This document shows positions 1-7,934 of a DNA stretch of 35,733 bases, piece after piece; within the stretch, counting starts at the first letter, position 1; the number at the start of each line of letters is the position of its first letter. The notes below the pieces were generated by a model. It worked only from the letters and a program-made list of their open reading frames with translations. It had not been told where the DNA came from and ran no database searches. A program made the position numbers and the translations under genes. This DNA is from Psychrobacillus lasiicapitis (GTDB taxonomy: Bacteria; Bacillota; Bacilli; Bacillales_A; Planococcaceae), in the NCBI RefSeq assembly GCF_006861795.1, contig NZ_VDGH01000003.1, forward strand, positions 292,774 through 328,506, in the 5' to 3' direction.

Positions 1-130
1 GGGTTTTTTCATCCCCCACTGATTGTTAGTTGAACCAATCGGGCTTTTACGGACAGTTGATCTCCCACTTATCTTTTCGCTTTTCTTCAATCTTGAAGTG
101 GGAGTCTTACTGCCCGTTAATGCGGGATAA
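1..130 (-). other. Structured repeat-like element, cut by window edge
   Basis: This stretch has nested complementary arms. ACGGACAGT (49-57) pairs with ACTGCCCGT (109-117) through one G-U pair. CTCCCACTT (62-70) pairs perfectly with AAGTGGGAG (96-104). GATTG (21-25) pairs with CAATC (36-40), and the window opens with a G-run/C-run hairpin around a T-run. From memory, similar sequence read on the minus strand lies downstream of IS200/IS605-type tnpB genes in Bacillus genomes, where it would belong to the transposon right end and guide RNA. No tnpB is in the window, so the identity is an inference; the pairing is seen directly. Confidence 0.45.
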
Positions 131-195
131 AAGTGTTTTGTTATGGATGCTCGCTATCTATAACAGACTTGTAATTTGTTGATGAGGTGAGTTTT

Positions 196-1101
196 GTGGA
201 TTTATTGTTAATTATTTTACCTGTTTTTATTATCTTTTTTATTGGGTTTATTGGACAGAGATTAATAGGGTTTGATATTAAGTCTATTTCGACCGCGGCT
301 CTTTATCTTATGTCTCCTTTTTTAGCTTTTCGCACATTTTATACGCATGCGTTAACCATTGATTACTTTTATATGGTGTTAGCTTGTGTCCTTCTCATAT
401 TCGGACTTTTCCTTTTCGTATGGTTAACTGCACGTATGATGAAATCTTCTCGTCCTCAATTTGCGGCGTTAATGCTAGGTGCTGCCTTTCCCAATAGCGG
501 TAACTACGGAGCTCCAGTTGTTCTTTTTGCTTTAGGTGCCGTGGGTTTTGATTATGCTGTTATCATTATGGTATTACATGGTTTATTCATCAATACATTC
601 GGAATTTTCTTTGCTTCTTTAGGTGGGGAAGAAAAGGCATCGTGGCGTCAATCTTTACAAAGGGTCATCCGCATGCCGCTCATTTATGCAGCAACCTTAG
701 GAATCCTTTTGCAATTAGTCGGTGCTTCAGTTCCAAAATCGATCATGGATGGGATTGGACTAGTGGCGGATGCGTCTATCCCAACGGTAATGCTCGTTCT
801 TGGTATGCAGCTAGCCGTTATTTCAAGGAAAAAGGTTGCTTATCGATATGTATCGGTTGCGACTATTATTCGAATGGTAATTTCCCCTGTTATTGCAGCA
901 CTAGTCGTATATTTTATGCCACTGAATGATCTGATCAAAACGGTCTTTATCATACAAGCAGCCATGCCAACTGCCGCGAATACAACACTTCTCGCGCTTC
1001 AATTTGGCACAGAACCAGATCTTGTATCTTTCACGACATTTATTACAACCATTATTAGTATTTTCACTATTCCTTTTGTATTATTTTTCCTTGGAATATA
1101 A
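196..1101 (+). CDS. AEC family (auxin efflux carrier-like) transporter
   Basis: A hydrophobic protein of 301 residues with about ten predicted membrane segments and the family's conserved asparagine/glycine-rich stretch (PNSGNYGAPV) in the middle of the chain. AEC proteins are secondary transporters in the cytoplasmic membrane, usually for small organic acids or similar anions; the substrate cannot be read from sequence. The open frame reaches a GTG at 187, but that codon lies inside the ribosome binding site GAGGTG (184-189). The GTG at 196 has proper spacing and is the more likely start. The gene stands alone and is followed by an intrinsic terminator. Confidence 0.85.
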   Translation: MDLLLIILPVFIIFFIGFIGQRLIGFDIKSISTAALYLMSPFLAFRTFYTHALTIDYFYMVLACVLLIFGLFLFVWLTARMMKSSRPQFAALMLGAAFPNSGNYGAPVVLFALGAVGFDYAVIIMVLHGLFINTFGIFFASLGGEEKASWRQSLQRVIRMPLIYAATLGILLQLVGASVPKSIMDGIGLVADASIPTVMLVLGMQLAVISRKKVAYRYVSVATIIRMVISPVIAALVVYFMPLNDLIKTVFIIQAAMPTAANTTLLALQFGTEPDLVSFTTFITTIISIFTIPFVLFFLGI

Positions 1102-1108
1102 TTCAATA

Positions 1109-1150
1109 AAAAGCCTTCTTTTATTTCGCATGAGCAAGAAGGCTTTTTTT
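1109..1150 (+). terminator. Intrinsic terminator after the AEC transporter
   Basis: AAGCCTTCTT (1111-1120) pairs with AAGAAGGCTT (1136-1145) and is followed by a run of T residues. It separates the transporter from the cotJ operon. Confidence 0.85.
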
Positions 1151-1239
1151 TCATCTCTACACAAATTCCCAAGAACAAGTTGTCCTCCAGTATCATTTAG
1201 GCGCTATCTTCATAGGATAGTCTGAAGGAGTGATTTGGT

Positions 1240-1458
1240 TTGAATCAATCGCAATTCCGAGGAACTTATAGACCGTATGTATCTCCACGGGATCCATGTC
1301 CGCCTATTTTAGAAAAAACTTTTGTTTTGCCACCTCAGCTTTTTACAAATTTCCAAAAGCCTGGTCTTCCACAGAATTCACCGGAAGAAGCCCTTAAACA
1401 GGGTTCACTTTGGCCACAATTTGTGGATGGGTTTTATCGCGAGGAGGGAATTTCATGA
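1240..1458 (+). CDS. cotJA: Spore coat protein CotJA
   Basis: A small proline-rich protein of 72 residues (RPYVSPRDPCPP near residues 11-22, PPQLFTNFQ near 31-39) typical of CotJA, a component of the spore coat made in the mother cell. The start is TTG at 1240, supported by AAGGAG about seven bases upstream; no ATG is available in that place. It is the first gene of a tight three-gene operon and its stop overlaps the cotJB start. In Bacillus subtilis this operon depends on SigE. I could not find a convincing SigE promoter here. Confidence 0.9.
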   Translation: MNQSQFRGTYRPYVSPRDPCPPILEKTFVLPPQLFTNFQKPGLPQNSPEEALKQGSLWPQFVDGFYREEGIS

Positions 1459-1721
1459 GTCCACAGGAAGAAGAATGGCAGTTACTTAAAAAAGTACAAC
1501 AAGCCGATTTCGTAGTCGTAGAACTTACCCTATATATAGATACACATCCCAATGATATGGAAGCAATTCAACAATGGCGAGAAGCAATAAAAGAAGCAGC
1601 AAAGGTCAGAAGGCAATACGAATCAAGATTCGGACCCCTTTCTCTTCTATCTGTTCCTTCTGCACAAGCAATCGAGGTAGGATGGCACTGGAACTCTACG
1701 CCGTGGCCATGGCAAAGATGA
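1455..1721 (+). CDS. cotJB: Spore coat protein CotJB
   Basis: An 88-residue protein with the charged helical N-terminal half and the tryptophan-rich C-terminal end (GWHWNSTPWPWQR) characteristic of CotJB. The ATG at 1455 overlaps the cotJA stop as ATGA, indicating translational coupling, and follows GAGGAGGG at good spacing. A longer open reading from 1410 is ruled out because its extra residues are an out-of-frame reading of cotJA. CotJB works with CotJA and CotJC in the inner spore coat. Confidence 0.92.
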   Translation: MSPQEEEWQLLKKVQQADFVVVELTLYIDTHPNDMEAIQQWREAIKEAAKVRRQYESRFGPLSLLSVPSAQAIEVGWHWNSTPWPWQR

Positions 1722-1737
1722 GAAAGGAGAATCTGGA

Positions 1738-2307
1738 ATGTGGGTGTATGAAAAAAAGTTGCTTTACCCCGTAGAAGTAACCACTTGTAATCCAATGCTT
1801 GCAAAGTATCTCATGGAACAATATGGAGGAGCTGATGGGGAACTTGCGGCCGCTCTCCGGTATATGAACCAGCGATACACTGTTCCTGACAAAGTTATTG
1901 GTGTTTTAACCGATATTTCAACAGAAGAGTTTTCTCATCTTGAAATGCTTGCCACGATGATTTACAAGTTGACGAAAGATGCCACACCTGAGCAGTTAGA
2001 AAAAGCAGGGCTTGGAGCACATTTTGTCAATCATGGACATTCACTTTTCTATGAAAATGCTGGTGGTGTTCCTTTTACAGCAACCTACATTCAATCTAAA
2101 GGAGATCCGATTGCCGATTTATATGAAGATATTGCTGCCGAAGAAAAAGCACGTGCAACTTATCAATGGCTAATCGACATATCAGATGACCCGGGTGTAA
2201 GTGATGCACTCAGATTTTTAAGAGAAAGAGAAAATATCCACTCCCTACGATTTAGAGAATCTGTGGAAATTTTAAAAGAAGAAAGAGACCGAAAAAAGAT
2301 ATTCTAA
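1738..2307 (+). CDS. cotJC: CotJC, manganese-catalase-like spore coat protein
   Basis: A 189-residue member of the manganese catalase superfamily that is placed in the spore coat. Metal-ligand candidates of the four-helix ferritin-like fold are present: Glu35, the pair Glu64/His67 in EEFSHLEML, Glu135 or Glu136 in IAAEEKARA, and Glu165/His168 in ERENIHS. This fits a dinuclear manganese site able to break down hydrogen peroxide, although enzyme activity in this protein is inferred. The gene follows cotJB by 16 bases with an AAAGGAG binding site and ends the operon before a strong terminator. Confidence 0.93.
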   Translation: MWVYEKKLLYPVEVTTCNPMLAKYLMEQYGGADGELAAALRYMNQRYTVPDKVIGVLTDISTEEFSHLEMLATMIYKLTKDATPEQLEKAGLGAHFVNHGHSLFYENAGGVPFTATYIQSKGDPIADLYEDIAAEEKARATYQWLIDISDDPGVSDALRFLRERENIHSLRFRESVEILKEERDRKKIF

Positions 2308-2336
2308 AAACATATTATTTTAGCTCTTATCATCAC

Positions 2337-2374
2337 AAAAGCGTTACTGGCACGTAAGTTCCAGTAACGCTTTT
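2337..2374. terminator. Bidirectional terminator between cotJC and the GGDEF gene
   Basis: A perfect 14-base inverted repeat, AAAAGCGTTACTGG against CCAGTAACGCTTTT, around a 10-base loop. A- and T-runs at both ends allow termination for both converging genes. Confidence 0.88.
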
Positions 2375-2432
2375 ACATTTTACCATACATAAAAAACACA
2401 ATAGTAAAGTTAATCCCAGCTAACAAGTATTT

Positions 2433-3995
2433 TCATTGTTCGAATGGTAAGGAGAATTCTTTTTGTCTATAAAGGTGAACACAGTTTCTACCATTGTCTT
2501 TTGCTTTATACAGAGCCTGATCTGCCTGTCTAATAAGCATTTGTAACAGTACCCTATTATCCCCTGTTTCAATGAATGCGTTTGAAATACCGAAGCTTGA
2601 AGTTATACAAATTTCTTTCCCATTAATACTCGTACGATTTGCAAATACTTTTTCTCGTATAAGATCAGCTACTTCGTGCGCCTCAAGTAAAGAGGTATGC
2701 GGCATACATAAGATGAACTCTTCACCGCCATATCGTCCTATTAAATCTGTGGCTCTTAAGCTTTCTTTTGCAATGCTTGTCACTTGGGTTAATACAATGT
2801 CTCCTGCCTCATGACCAAATGTATCATTCACTTTTTTAAAATGATCAATATCGAACATAATAACGGATACATTCCCTCCAGTCATTTCAAGATTGTCTAT
2901 TATCATCTCCGCTTTTTTCATGAAAAAAGTTCGATTAAGCACCTGGGTTAAACCATCCATACTTGCTAATTGCTTTAGCTTTTCCTGTAGATTTACTCTT
3001 TCGGTTACATCAGCGAAGGTTATAATCTTTCCCAGATGTATCTTCCGCCTATTTTGGATGGGTGAAAAACTTATATGAAAATAAGTAATTTTATCTGCTA
3101 TACATATTTTATAGTCACATTCTTTGCCTACTTCCATAATTTCAGCAAGCGCGCTCTCATTACCAAGTATATCCATTAACATCTTTCCAATGGCTCGGTA
3201 ATTTAAATTGGGGATTACTTTTAAAATGGCCTTATTGTAATCGACTATCGCTCCATTTTGATTTAATACAATAACTCCTTCTTTCATACTTTCAAATACT
3301 TTATCTCTCACAATCGGCGATACATGAAACATTTGAAAGGATAAAAGCGCAACACCGTGAAAAATAAATGTAATACTCATAGACACAGGTCCAAGATCGA
3401 TTCCATATGGAGTTAAATCGTTTAAATATAAACAGCTCGCTAGAATAGGAATCATAAGCCCAGTTACCATTAACAAGACTTGCATTCGGAATCTAAATTG
3501 AGATTTTTTCAATTGCCTCAACAACACAATAATTGCTATCATCAGACACAAGAAAACAAAAATGGAATGAATATAAAACCAAGGACCATATTCTAATTCT
3601 AAAATTGGAGACGGTCCCTCATTATTTAGCTGCATGGAGACGTAATACAAATGGTGAAGATTGTTTGTGTTGAGCATAAAAATAGTCATGATCGGTATCA
3701 TAAAAAGTACATAATAGATCCACTGCTTCAGCTTTTGTCCCACATATTCAACACACATAATTAAAACGAAGACCGGTATAAAAGGTAAGGCAAGATACTC
3801 CATTCTTAACCAAAATTGCACTTGCTCCAAGGATGTACTTGCTAGTTCGAAGGCATAAGAAAATGTAAAGATGGTCGATAATAATGTTACAAAAAAATAG
3901 GGTAGTGCTCCAGGTGCTTCCTTGAGCTTTAAATGAGCATACAAACATAAAAAGAGGCTAATCGTCCCAGCTAATATAACTATTAGTATGTACAT
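2433..3995 (-). CDS. Membrane-bound diguanylate cyclase (7TM, PAS, GGDEF)
   Basis: A 520-residue signalling enzyme predicted to make cyclic di-GMP from two GTP. Residues 1-225 hold about seven hydrophobic segments resembling the histidine-kinase-type 7TM sensor. A PAS-like region follows (about 230-335), ending in FADVTERVNLQEKL, then a GGDEF domain (about 345-505). The active-site motif is GGEEF (423-427), and FDIDHFKKVND (381-391) is the metal/GTP-binding strand. RATD (414-417) lies exactly five residues before GGEEF, which is the allosteric inhibitory I-site, so product feedback is expected. The GGAG box lies about 12 bases before the ATG, a rather loose spacing. The gene is convergent with cotJ. 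Confidence 0.9.
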   Translation of the reverse strand: MYILIVILAGTISLFLCLYAHLKLKEAPGALPYFFVTLLSTIFTFSYAFELASTSLEQVQFWLRMEYLALPFIPVFVLIMCVEYVGQKLKQWIYYVLFMIPIMTIFMLNTNNLHHLYYVSMQLNNEGPSPILELEYGPWFYIHSIFVFLCLMIAIIVLLRQLKKSQFRFRMQVLLMVTGLMIPILASCLYLNDLTPYGIDLGPVSMSITFIFHGVALLSFQMFHVSPIVRDKVFESMKEGVIVLNQNGAIVDYNKAILKVIPNLNYRAIGKMLMDILGNESALAEIMEVGKECDYKICIADKITYFHISFSPIQNRRKIHLGKIITFADVTERVNLQEKLKQLASMDGLTQVLNRTFFMKKAEMIIDNLEMTGGNVSVIMFDIDHFKKVNDTFGHEAGDIVLTQVTSIAKESLRATDLIGRYGGEEFILCMPHTSLLEAHEVADLIREKVFANRTSINGKEICITSSFGISNAFIETGDNRVLLQMLIRQADQALYKAKDNGRNCVHLYRQKEFSLPFEQ

Positions 3996-4106
3996 TAATA
4001 ATTATTACTCCATTTCCAATTACTTCATATAGTTATTTGTATTATATAGCAGCTTATAACCCTCTGACTATACTAAAATTTTGGATAATTTATAGGTAAG
4101 CTTAAA

Positions 4107-4134
4107 TTGTCTAAAGGAAAAGCTACTGTATAAT
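4107..4134 (+). promoter_or_regulatory. Candidate SigA promoter for the polysaccharide deacetylase
   Basis: TTGTCT (4107-4112), a 16-base spacer and a perfect TATAAT (4129-4134), about 75 bases before the start codon. Confidence 0.6.
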
Positions 4135-4208
4135 CTGTCTGTATAAGTGAACAATAATTACAACGAAAAAAACTTCCCTCACTGTAGTTGAACTAGGAGG
4201 AATTATTT

Positions 4209-4937
4209 ATGAAGTCTTTAGTATGGAAGATTGGATTATTTATTATTTTGATATTTTGTATCGCTTATGCATCCTCCGCAATGGATAAAGGGAGACCGTA
4301 TTATGAACAGAGGGGTTATGTGCTTTGGGACATTCAGACGGAGGAAAAAGTTATTGCCCTCACCTTTGACGATGGACCCCACTCTACCTATACTACGCAA
4401 ATTTTGGATTTACTAGCGCAATACGATGCTAAAGCTACATTTTTTGTGATTGGTGAACGCGCTGAAAACATGCCTGATATAATTCTGAAGATGGGACAAG
4501 AAGGTCATGAAATAGCCAATCATACGTATACTCATCCATATAAAATCACCCCTGAAAAACTAGAAGATGAATTAAAAAAGACAAATGAAATCATCCATGA
4601 TATAACTGGTACTTATCCGCTGTATTATCGTCCTGTAGGAGGAACTTATGATGATGGAATCATCAATACAGCTGTAGAAAACGGCTACAGAGTAGTGATG
4701 TGGTCATGGCATCAAGATACCGAAGATTGGAAATCTCCAGGTGTGGATAAAATTGTATCGACCGTTCTATCCGGTGCCAAACCAGGCAATATTGTACTGT
4801 TTCACGATGCGGGTGGAGATCGCTCTCAAACGGTAAAGGCACTGGAAGAAATCCTTCCAAAACTACAAGCTCAGGGATATGAGTTCGTTACTATATCAGA
4901 GCTACTAGAAATAACAAGTATGAGCTTGAAAAACTAA
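4209..4937 (+). CDS. Polysaccharide deacetylase (NodB domain)
   Basis: A 242-residue exported or membrane-anchored enzyme with one hydrophobic segment (about residues 8-24) and a complete NodB domain. The catalytic motifs are visible: TFDDG with Asp54/Asp55, the zinc-binding HxxxH of His105 and His109 (NHTYTHP), Arg141-Pro142 in YYRPVGG, the QDTEDW segment, and the late LFHD with His199/Asp200. Such enzymes remove acetyl groups from N-acetylglucosamine or N-acetylmuramic acid residues in cell wall or other polysaccharides. The exact substrate cannot be told. AGGAGG lies well placed before the ATG. Confidence 0.9.
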   Translation: MKSLVWKIGLFIILIFCIAYASSAMDKGRPYYEQRGYVLWDIQTEEKVIALTFDDGPHSTYTTQILDLLAQYDAKATFFVIGERAENMPDIILKMGQEGHEIANHTYTHPYKITPEKLEDELKKTNEIIHDITGTYPLYYRPVGGTYDDGIINTAVENGYRVVMWSWHQDTEDWKSPGVDKIVSTVLSGAKPGNIVLFHDAGGDRSQTVKALEEILPKLQAQGYEFVTISELLEITSMSLKN

Positions 4938-4970
4938 CCTATTCCTCGTTATAATACAGCAAATTTTTAT

Positions 4971-5013
4971 AACAGTATTCTTACAAGCGGCTAGCATAAG
5001 TAAGAATACTGTT
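4971..5013. terminator. Bidirectional terminator
   Basis: AACAGTATTCTTAC (4971-4984) pairs perfectly with GTAAGAATACTGTT (5000-5013) between two converging genes, with T-rich sequence following on the plus strand. Confidence 0.85.
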
Positions 5014-5019
5014 ATGTTT

Positions 5020-7113
5020 TTAGTTTTTATCTTTTTCAAATAGAACGATTAAAGCTGGCAGAAGAATACCTCTAATGAGGAAAGTATCTAATATAATACC
5101 AACAGCGACGATGAAACCGAAGACAAAAAGGAGCTGAATCGGCTGCGTCATTAGCACGGCAAAAGTTGCGGCCAATAGAATACCTGCTGAAGAAATAACC
5201 CCTCCTGTATTTGTTACTGCAATTTGAACCGCTTCTTTTACATGGTGCTTTTTACGTTCTTCTAAAAACCTCGAAATTAAAATAATATTATAATCAATTC
5301 CCAGCGCTACTAGGAAGACAAATGAATACAGAGGAACTCGATTACTTATGGTATCTATATCGAAGAATAGATTCGATAAAAACATTCCAAGACCAAGTGC
5401 CGCTAAGAAAGATAATAATATCGTTCCCATCATATAAATCGGCATTTTTAACGATCTCGTTAAAACGATTAACAAGGTGAAAATCAAGAGAGTTTCAAGT
5501 AACACGATGACGATTAAGTCTCGATCGTTTACCGAACGATCATCTACTTTAATAGCCGTTTCACCAGCGAAGAACAGCTCCCCTTCAGCGTTGCTAGCTT
5601 TTACAATGTTCTCAGCATTCCTTACCATTTCTTCGAGCGCGTCCATCGATTTCTCGGAATACGGACTTTCTCCAAACGTTAATTGATATTGAACCGCAAG
5701 ACCATCTTCTGAAACTCCTGTTGGACGAACAGAACTAACTAATTCTTGTTTAGACAACTGTTCCATTACACTTGCTTCAACGTCTTCTGTAATTTCACTA
5801 GCAGATTCAAACAAAACGGTCGTTGGGGCGAGATCCCCTTTTTCAAATTTCTCTTCAATTATTTCATATCCTTCTCGAGAAGGCATATCATCCGGGAAGG
5901 ACTTGATCGTATCAAACTCATATTTCATGTTGAACATATTCAACGCTGAAACTACTAATATGATTAATATAGAAAAAGCAGCAATAAGTGGTTTGTTCAC
6001 AACGAACGAACCGATCTTATTCCATAACGAGCTTGCTTTTACTTCTTGCTCTTCGTATTTTGGAATACGAGGCCAGAATGACTTACGTCCGAATAAAGTA
6101 AATAAAGCTGGGATTAACGTTACCGAAGCAAACATAATGACGAACATCGTAGTACCAAAGATTGGAGCAAAGTTTTTATAATCTCCAAAGTTAGCGAAAA
6201 AGAGCACAAGCATTGCAACAAATACTGTACCTCCTGCAAAAAACACTGGAATTCCGGTCTCGCGCATCGCCCACTTCATCGCATCAAATTTTTGTTCATA
6301 GTTCTTCAATTCTTCTCTGTAACGAGAGAATACAAATAACGAGTAATCGATTGTTGCGGCAAATAAAAGAATGGACATAATGGAAACCGATTGACTAGCT
6401 AATTCCAATCCATTTGCCCCTAAAATTCCGAGCAACTGATTTACAACTTGATACACAATTGCAGCTGCCAAAAGCGGAATCAATGCTAATAAAGGAGAAC
6501 GATAAATTACCATTAACAGGATCAATATAATTCCTACCGTCGATAACAATAAAACAACATCTGCTCTAGAAAACAAGTTGGTCGTATCTACAGCAATTCC
6601 AGCGGGACCAGTCATATAAACAGTAGAACCTGTTTCATCAGTTACTATTTTTTTGGTTGCTTCCAAACTAGCTTCTAGTTCATCTGTTTCTAAAGATGGA
6701 TCAAAACTAAAAGGAATAACAACTGTATTTTTATCCTCTGAGAAAAAACCTGCAAGTGCTTGAGGTGGCAAGCTGCTAAATGAAATCATTTCTTTTAATC
6801 CATTTATATTAGCAGAGCTTACTTTGTCTAAAGCCAATCCAAGCGCTTCCACATTTATTTCCCCTTCTTCCGATTGTAGAACAAGGATTCCTGGAATACT
6901 TTCCGCGTCTTTAAAATGTTCGTCGATATTCTTTTGAGCTATAACTGATTTTGCATCCTCCGGTAATGAATCTACACTAGATACTTTATATTCGCTTGCA
7001 CTTGGTGCAAAAACAGTTAAAAGAACTGTAATAGCTAACCAGATTCCTAGTGTCGTCCACATTCCACTCTTTTTAGCTACAAAATCTGTAACATGACGTA
7101 AAGCTTTTTTCAT
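5020..7113 (-). CDS. MMPL family (RND superfamily) transporter
   Basis: A 697-residue membrane protein with two homologous halves. Each half has one membrane segment, a large extracytoplasmic loop and then a bundle of five or six segments. The family's aspartate-tyrosine motif in the fourth helix is present in both halves (AATIDYSLFVFSRYREE and ALGIDYNIILISRFLEE), consistent with proton coupling. Relatives such as YdfJ/YdgH and mycobacterial MmpL export lipids or amphiphilic toxic compounds; the substrate here is unknown. It lies downstream of a tetR gene on the same strand, but a 104-base gap with its own promoter and two palindromes shows separate, repressor-controlled transcription. A GGAGGG binding site precedes the ATG. 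Confidence 0.9.
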   Translation of the reverse strand: MKKALRHVTDFVAKKSGMWTTLGIWLAITVLLTVFAPSASEYKVSSVDSLPEDAKSVIAQKNIDEHFKDAESIPGILVLQSEEGEINVEALGLALDKVSSANINGLKEMISFSSLPPQALAGFFSEDKNTVVIPFSFDPSLETDELEASLEATKKIVTDETGSTVYMTGPAGIAVDTTNLFSRADVVLLLSTVGIILILLMVIYRSPLLALIPLLAAAIVYQVVNQLLGILGANGLELASQSVSIMSILLFAATIDYSLFVFSRYREELKNYEQKFDAMKWAMRETGIPVFFAGGTVFVAMLVLFFANFGDYKNFAPIFGTTMFVIMFASVTLIPALFTLFGRKSFWPRIPKYEEQEVKASSLWNKIGSFVVNKPLIAAFSILIILVVSALNMFNMKYEFDTIKSFPDDMPSREGYEIIEEKFEKGDLAPTTVLFESASEITEDVEASVMEQLSKQELVSSVRPTGVSEDGLAVQYQLTFGESPYSEKSMDALEEMVRNAENIVKASNAEGELFFAGETAIKVDDRSVNDRDLIVIVLLETLLIFTLLIVLTRSLKMPIYMMGTILLSFLAALGLGMFLSNLFFDIDTISNRVPLYSFVFLVALGIDYNIILISRFLEERKKHHVKEAVQIAVTNTGGVISSAGILLAATFAVLMTQPIQLLFVFGFIVAVGIILDTFLIRGILLPALIVLFEKDKN

Positions 7114-7136
7114 TTTTCTCCCTCCATAACCTTTTT

Positions 7137-7156
7137 AAGTGACACTAGTGTCACTT
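7137..7156. promoter_or_regulatory. TetR-type operator 1 (perfect 20-bp palindrome)
   Basis: AAGTGACACTAGTGTCACTT is a perfect palindrome between the MMPL promoter and its start codon. It matches a second palindrome at the promoter at 15 of 20 positions with the same half-site spacing, as expected for two sites of one dimeric repressor. The neighbouring TetR protein is the obvious candidate. Confidence 0.75.
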
Positions 7157-7185
7157 TTAATAAAAAAAACATAACTATCCTTTTC

Positions 7186-7214
7186 ATTATGTGCAAAGGT
7201 GACAGTTATGTCAA
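7186..7214 (-). promoter_or_regulatory. MMPL promoter overlapped by TetR-type operator 2
   Basis: On the minus strand TTGACA (7209-7214), a 17-base spacer and CATAAT (7186-7191) form a near-consensus SigA promoter, directly after the tetR stop codon. The imperfect palindrome TGACAGTTATGTCA (7200-7213) covers the -35 box, so a bound repressor would block RNA polymerase. Confidence 0.75.
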
Positions 7215-7217
7215 TTA

Positions 7218-7790
7218 TCATTTTTCGAACATCCCATGACTTAGTATTTCTTTGATAGAAGAAACCCATTCCGCTTGCGGTATTCCAAAATGGTTTGGGA
7301 TTGCAATCGTTTGAAAAATCATACCTAGTAGAACTGCAGTAGGAATATGATTTTTAATCACATTTTCTTGCCTTCCCAATTCAATAAAACCTTGAAATTG
7401 TTCATACATATCCACATAGTATTCACTTAGCTTGGATTTGTTATCTTCCACCCTTTTTGTTGTACTAATGGGAATTTGGGGGATGATTTCTACTACTTGA
7501 TGTATATTGCTCTGTTCGAAGATGAAATCAATTATAAGATCAAATTGCGTTTGGAAATCCCCTGACTTATCAAGGTCATTAAATTTCTTTAGAAACCTAT
7601 TCATCTCATACATAAGAAATTCAGATATTAACTCATCCTTATTTTCATAATACTTATATATACTTCCTCTTGATACATTTAAGACCGATGCTAATTTACT
7701 GAAAGTAAATGCTTCATACCCATCCGCAATAATCATTTGTTTCGTCGCTTGGAACAAATCCTCATCTGTATATTTTCGTTCACGTGCCAT
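7218..7790 (-). CDS. TetR family transcriptional regulator
   Basis: A 190-residue one-component repressor. The N-terminal helix-turn-helix spans about residues 29-50 (FTFSKLASVLNVSRGSIYKYY), followed by a variable helical ligand-binding domain. The frame is open back to 7853, but the ATG at 7790 has GAGGTG six bases upstream and gives the usual TetR N-terminus, so it is preferred. It is transcribed toward the MMPL transporter gene and probably represses it through the two palindromes in the gap. The inducer is unknown, probably a substrate of the pump. Confidence 0.9.
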   Translation of the reverse strand: MARERKYTDEDLFQATKQMIIADGYEAFTFSKLASVLNVSRGSIYKYYENKDELISEFLMYEMNRFLKKFNDLDKSGDFQTQFDLIIDFIFEQSNIHQVVEIIPQIPISTTKRVEDNKSKLSEYYVDMYEQFQGFIELGRQENVIKNHIPTAVLLGMIFQTIAIPNHFGIPQAEWVSSIKEILSHGMFEK

Positions 7791-7860
7791 TTCTTTCACC
7801 TCGCTACTTACGTAATTATAGTACATGACGCCCATTTCATAAACAATCTCCAAATCAAAA

Positions 7861-7911
7861 ATATTACAGAAGTGGTAATGGTGCTAGGCACCGGTAACCC
7901 CTCTGTAATAT
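7861..7911 (-). terminator. Terminator after the D-Ala-D-Ala carboxypeptidase gene
   Basis: ATATTACAGA (7861-7870) pairs with TCTGTAATAT (7902-7911), with an inner GGTGC/GCACC stem (7880-7884, 7888-7892). On the minus strand the stem is followed by a short T-run. It lies between the carboxypeptidase gene and tetR. Confidence 0.65.
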
Positions 7912-7934
7912 CAGTCGAATTTCTTTTCTTTTAG

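Noticed and set aside
1200..1240. SigE promoter for cotJ
   Set aside because: CATAGGAT at 1211-1218 resembles a SigE -10, but it would start transcription at the ribosome binding site and has no good -35, so it was not annotated.
7874..7898. Second TetR operator set upstream of tetR (GGTGC/GCACC palindrome)
   Set aside because: The sequence does not match the GTGACA-n4-TGTCA half-sites at the MMPL promoter and fits better as the inner stem of a terminator.
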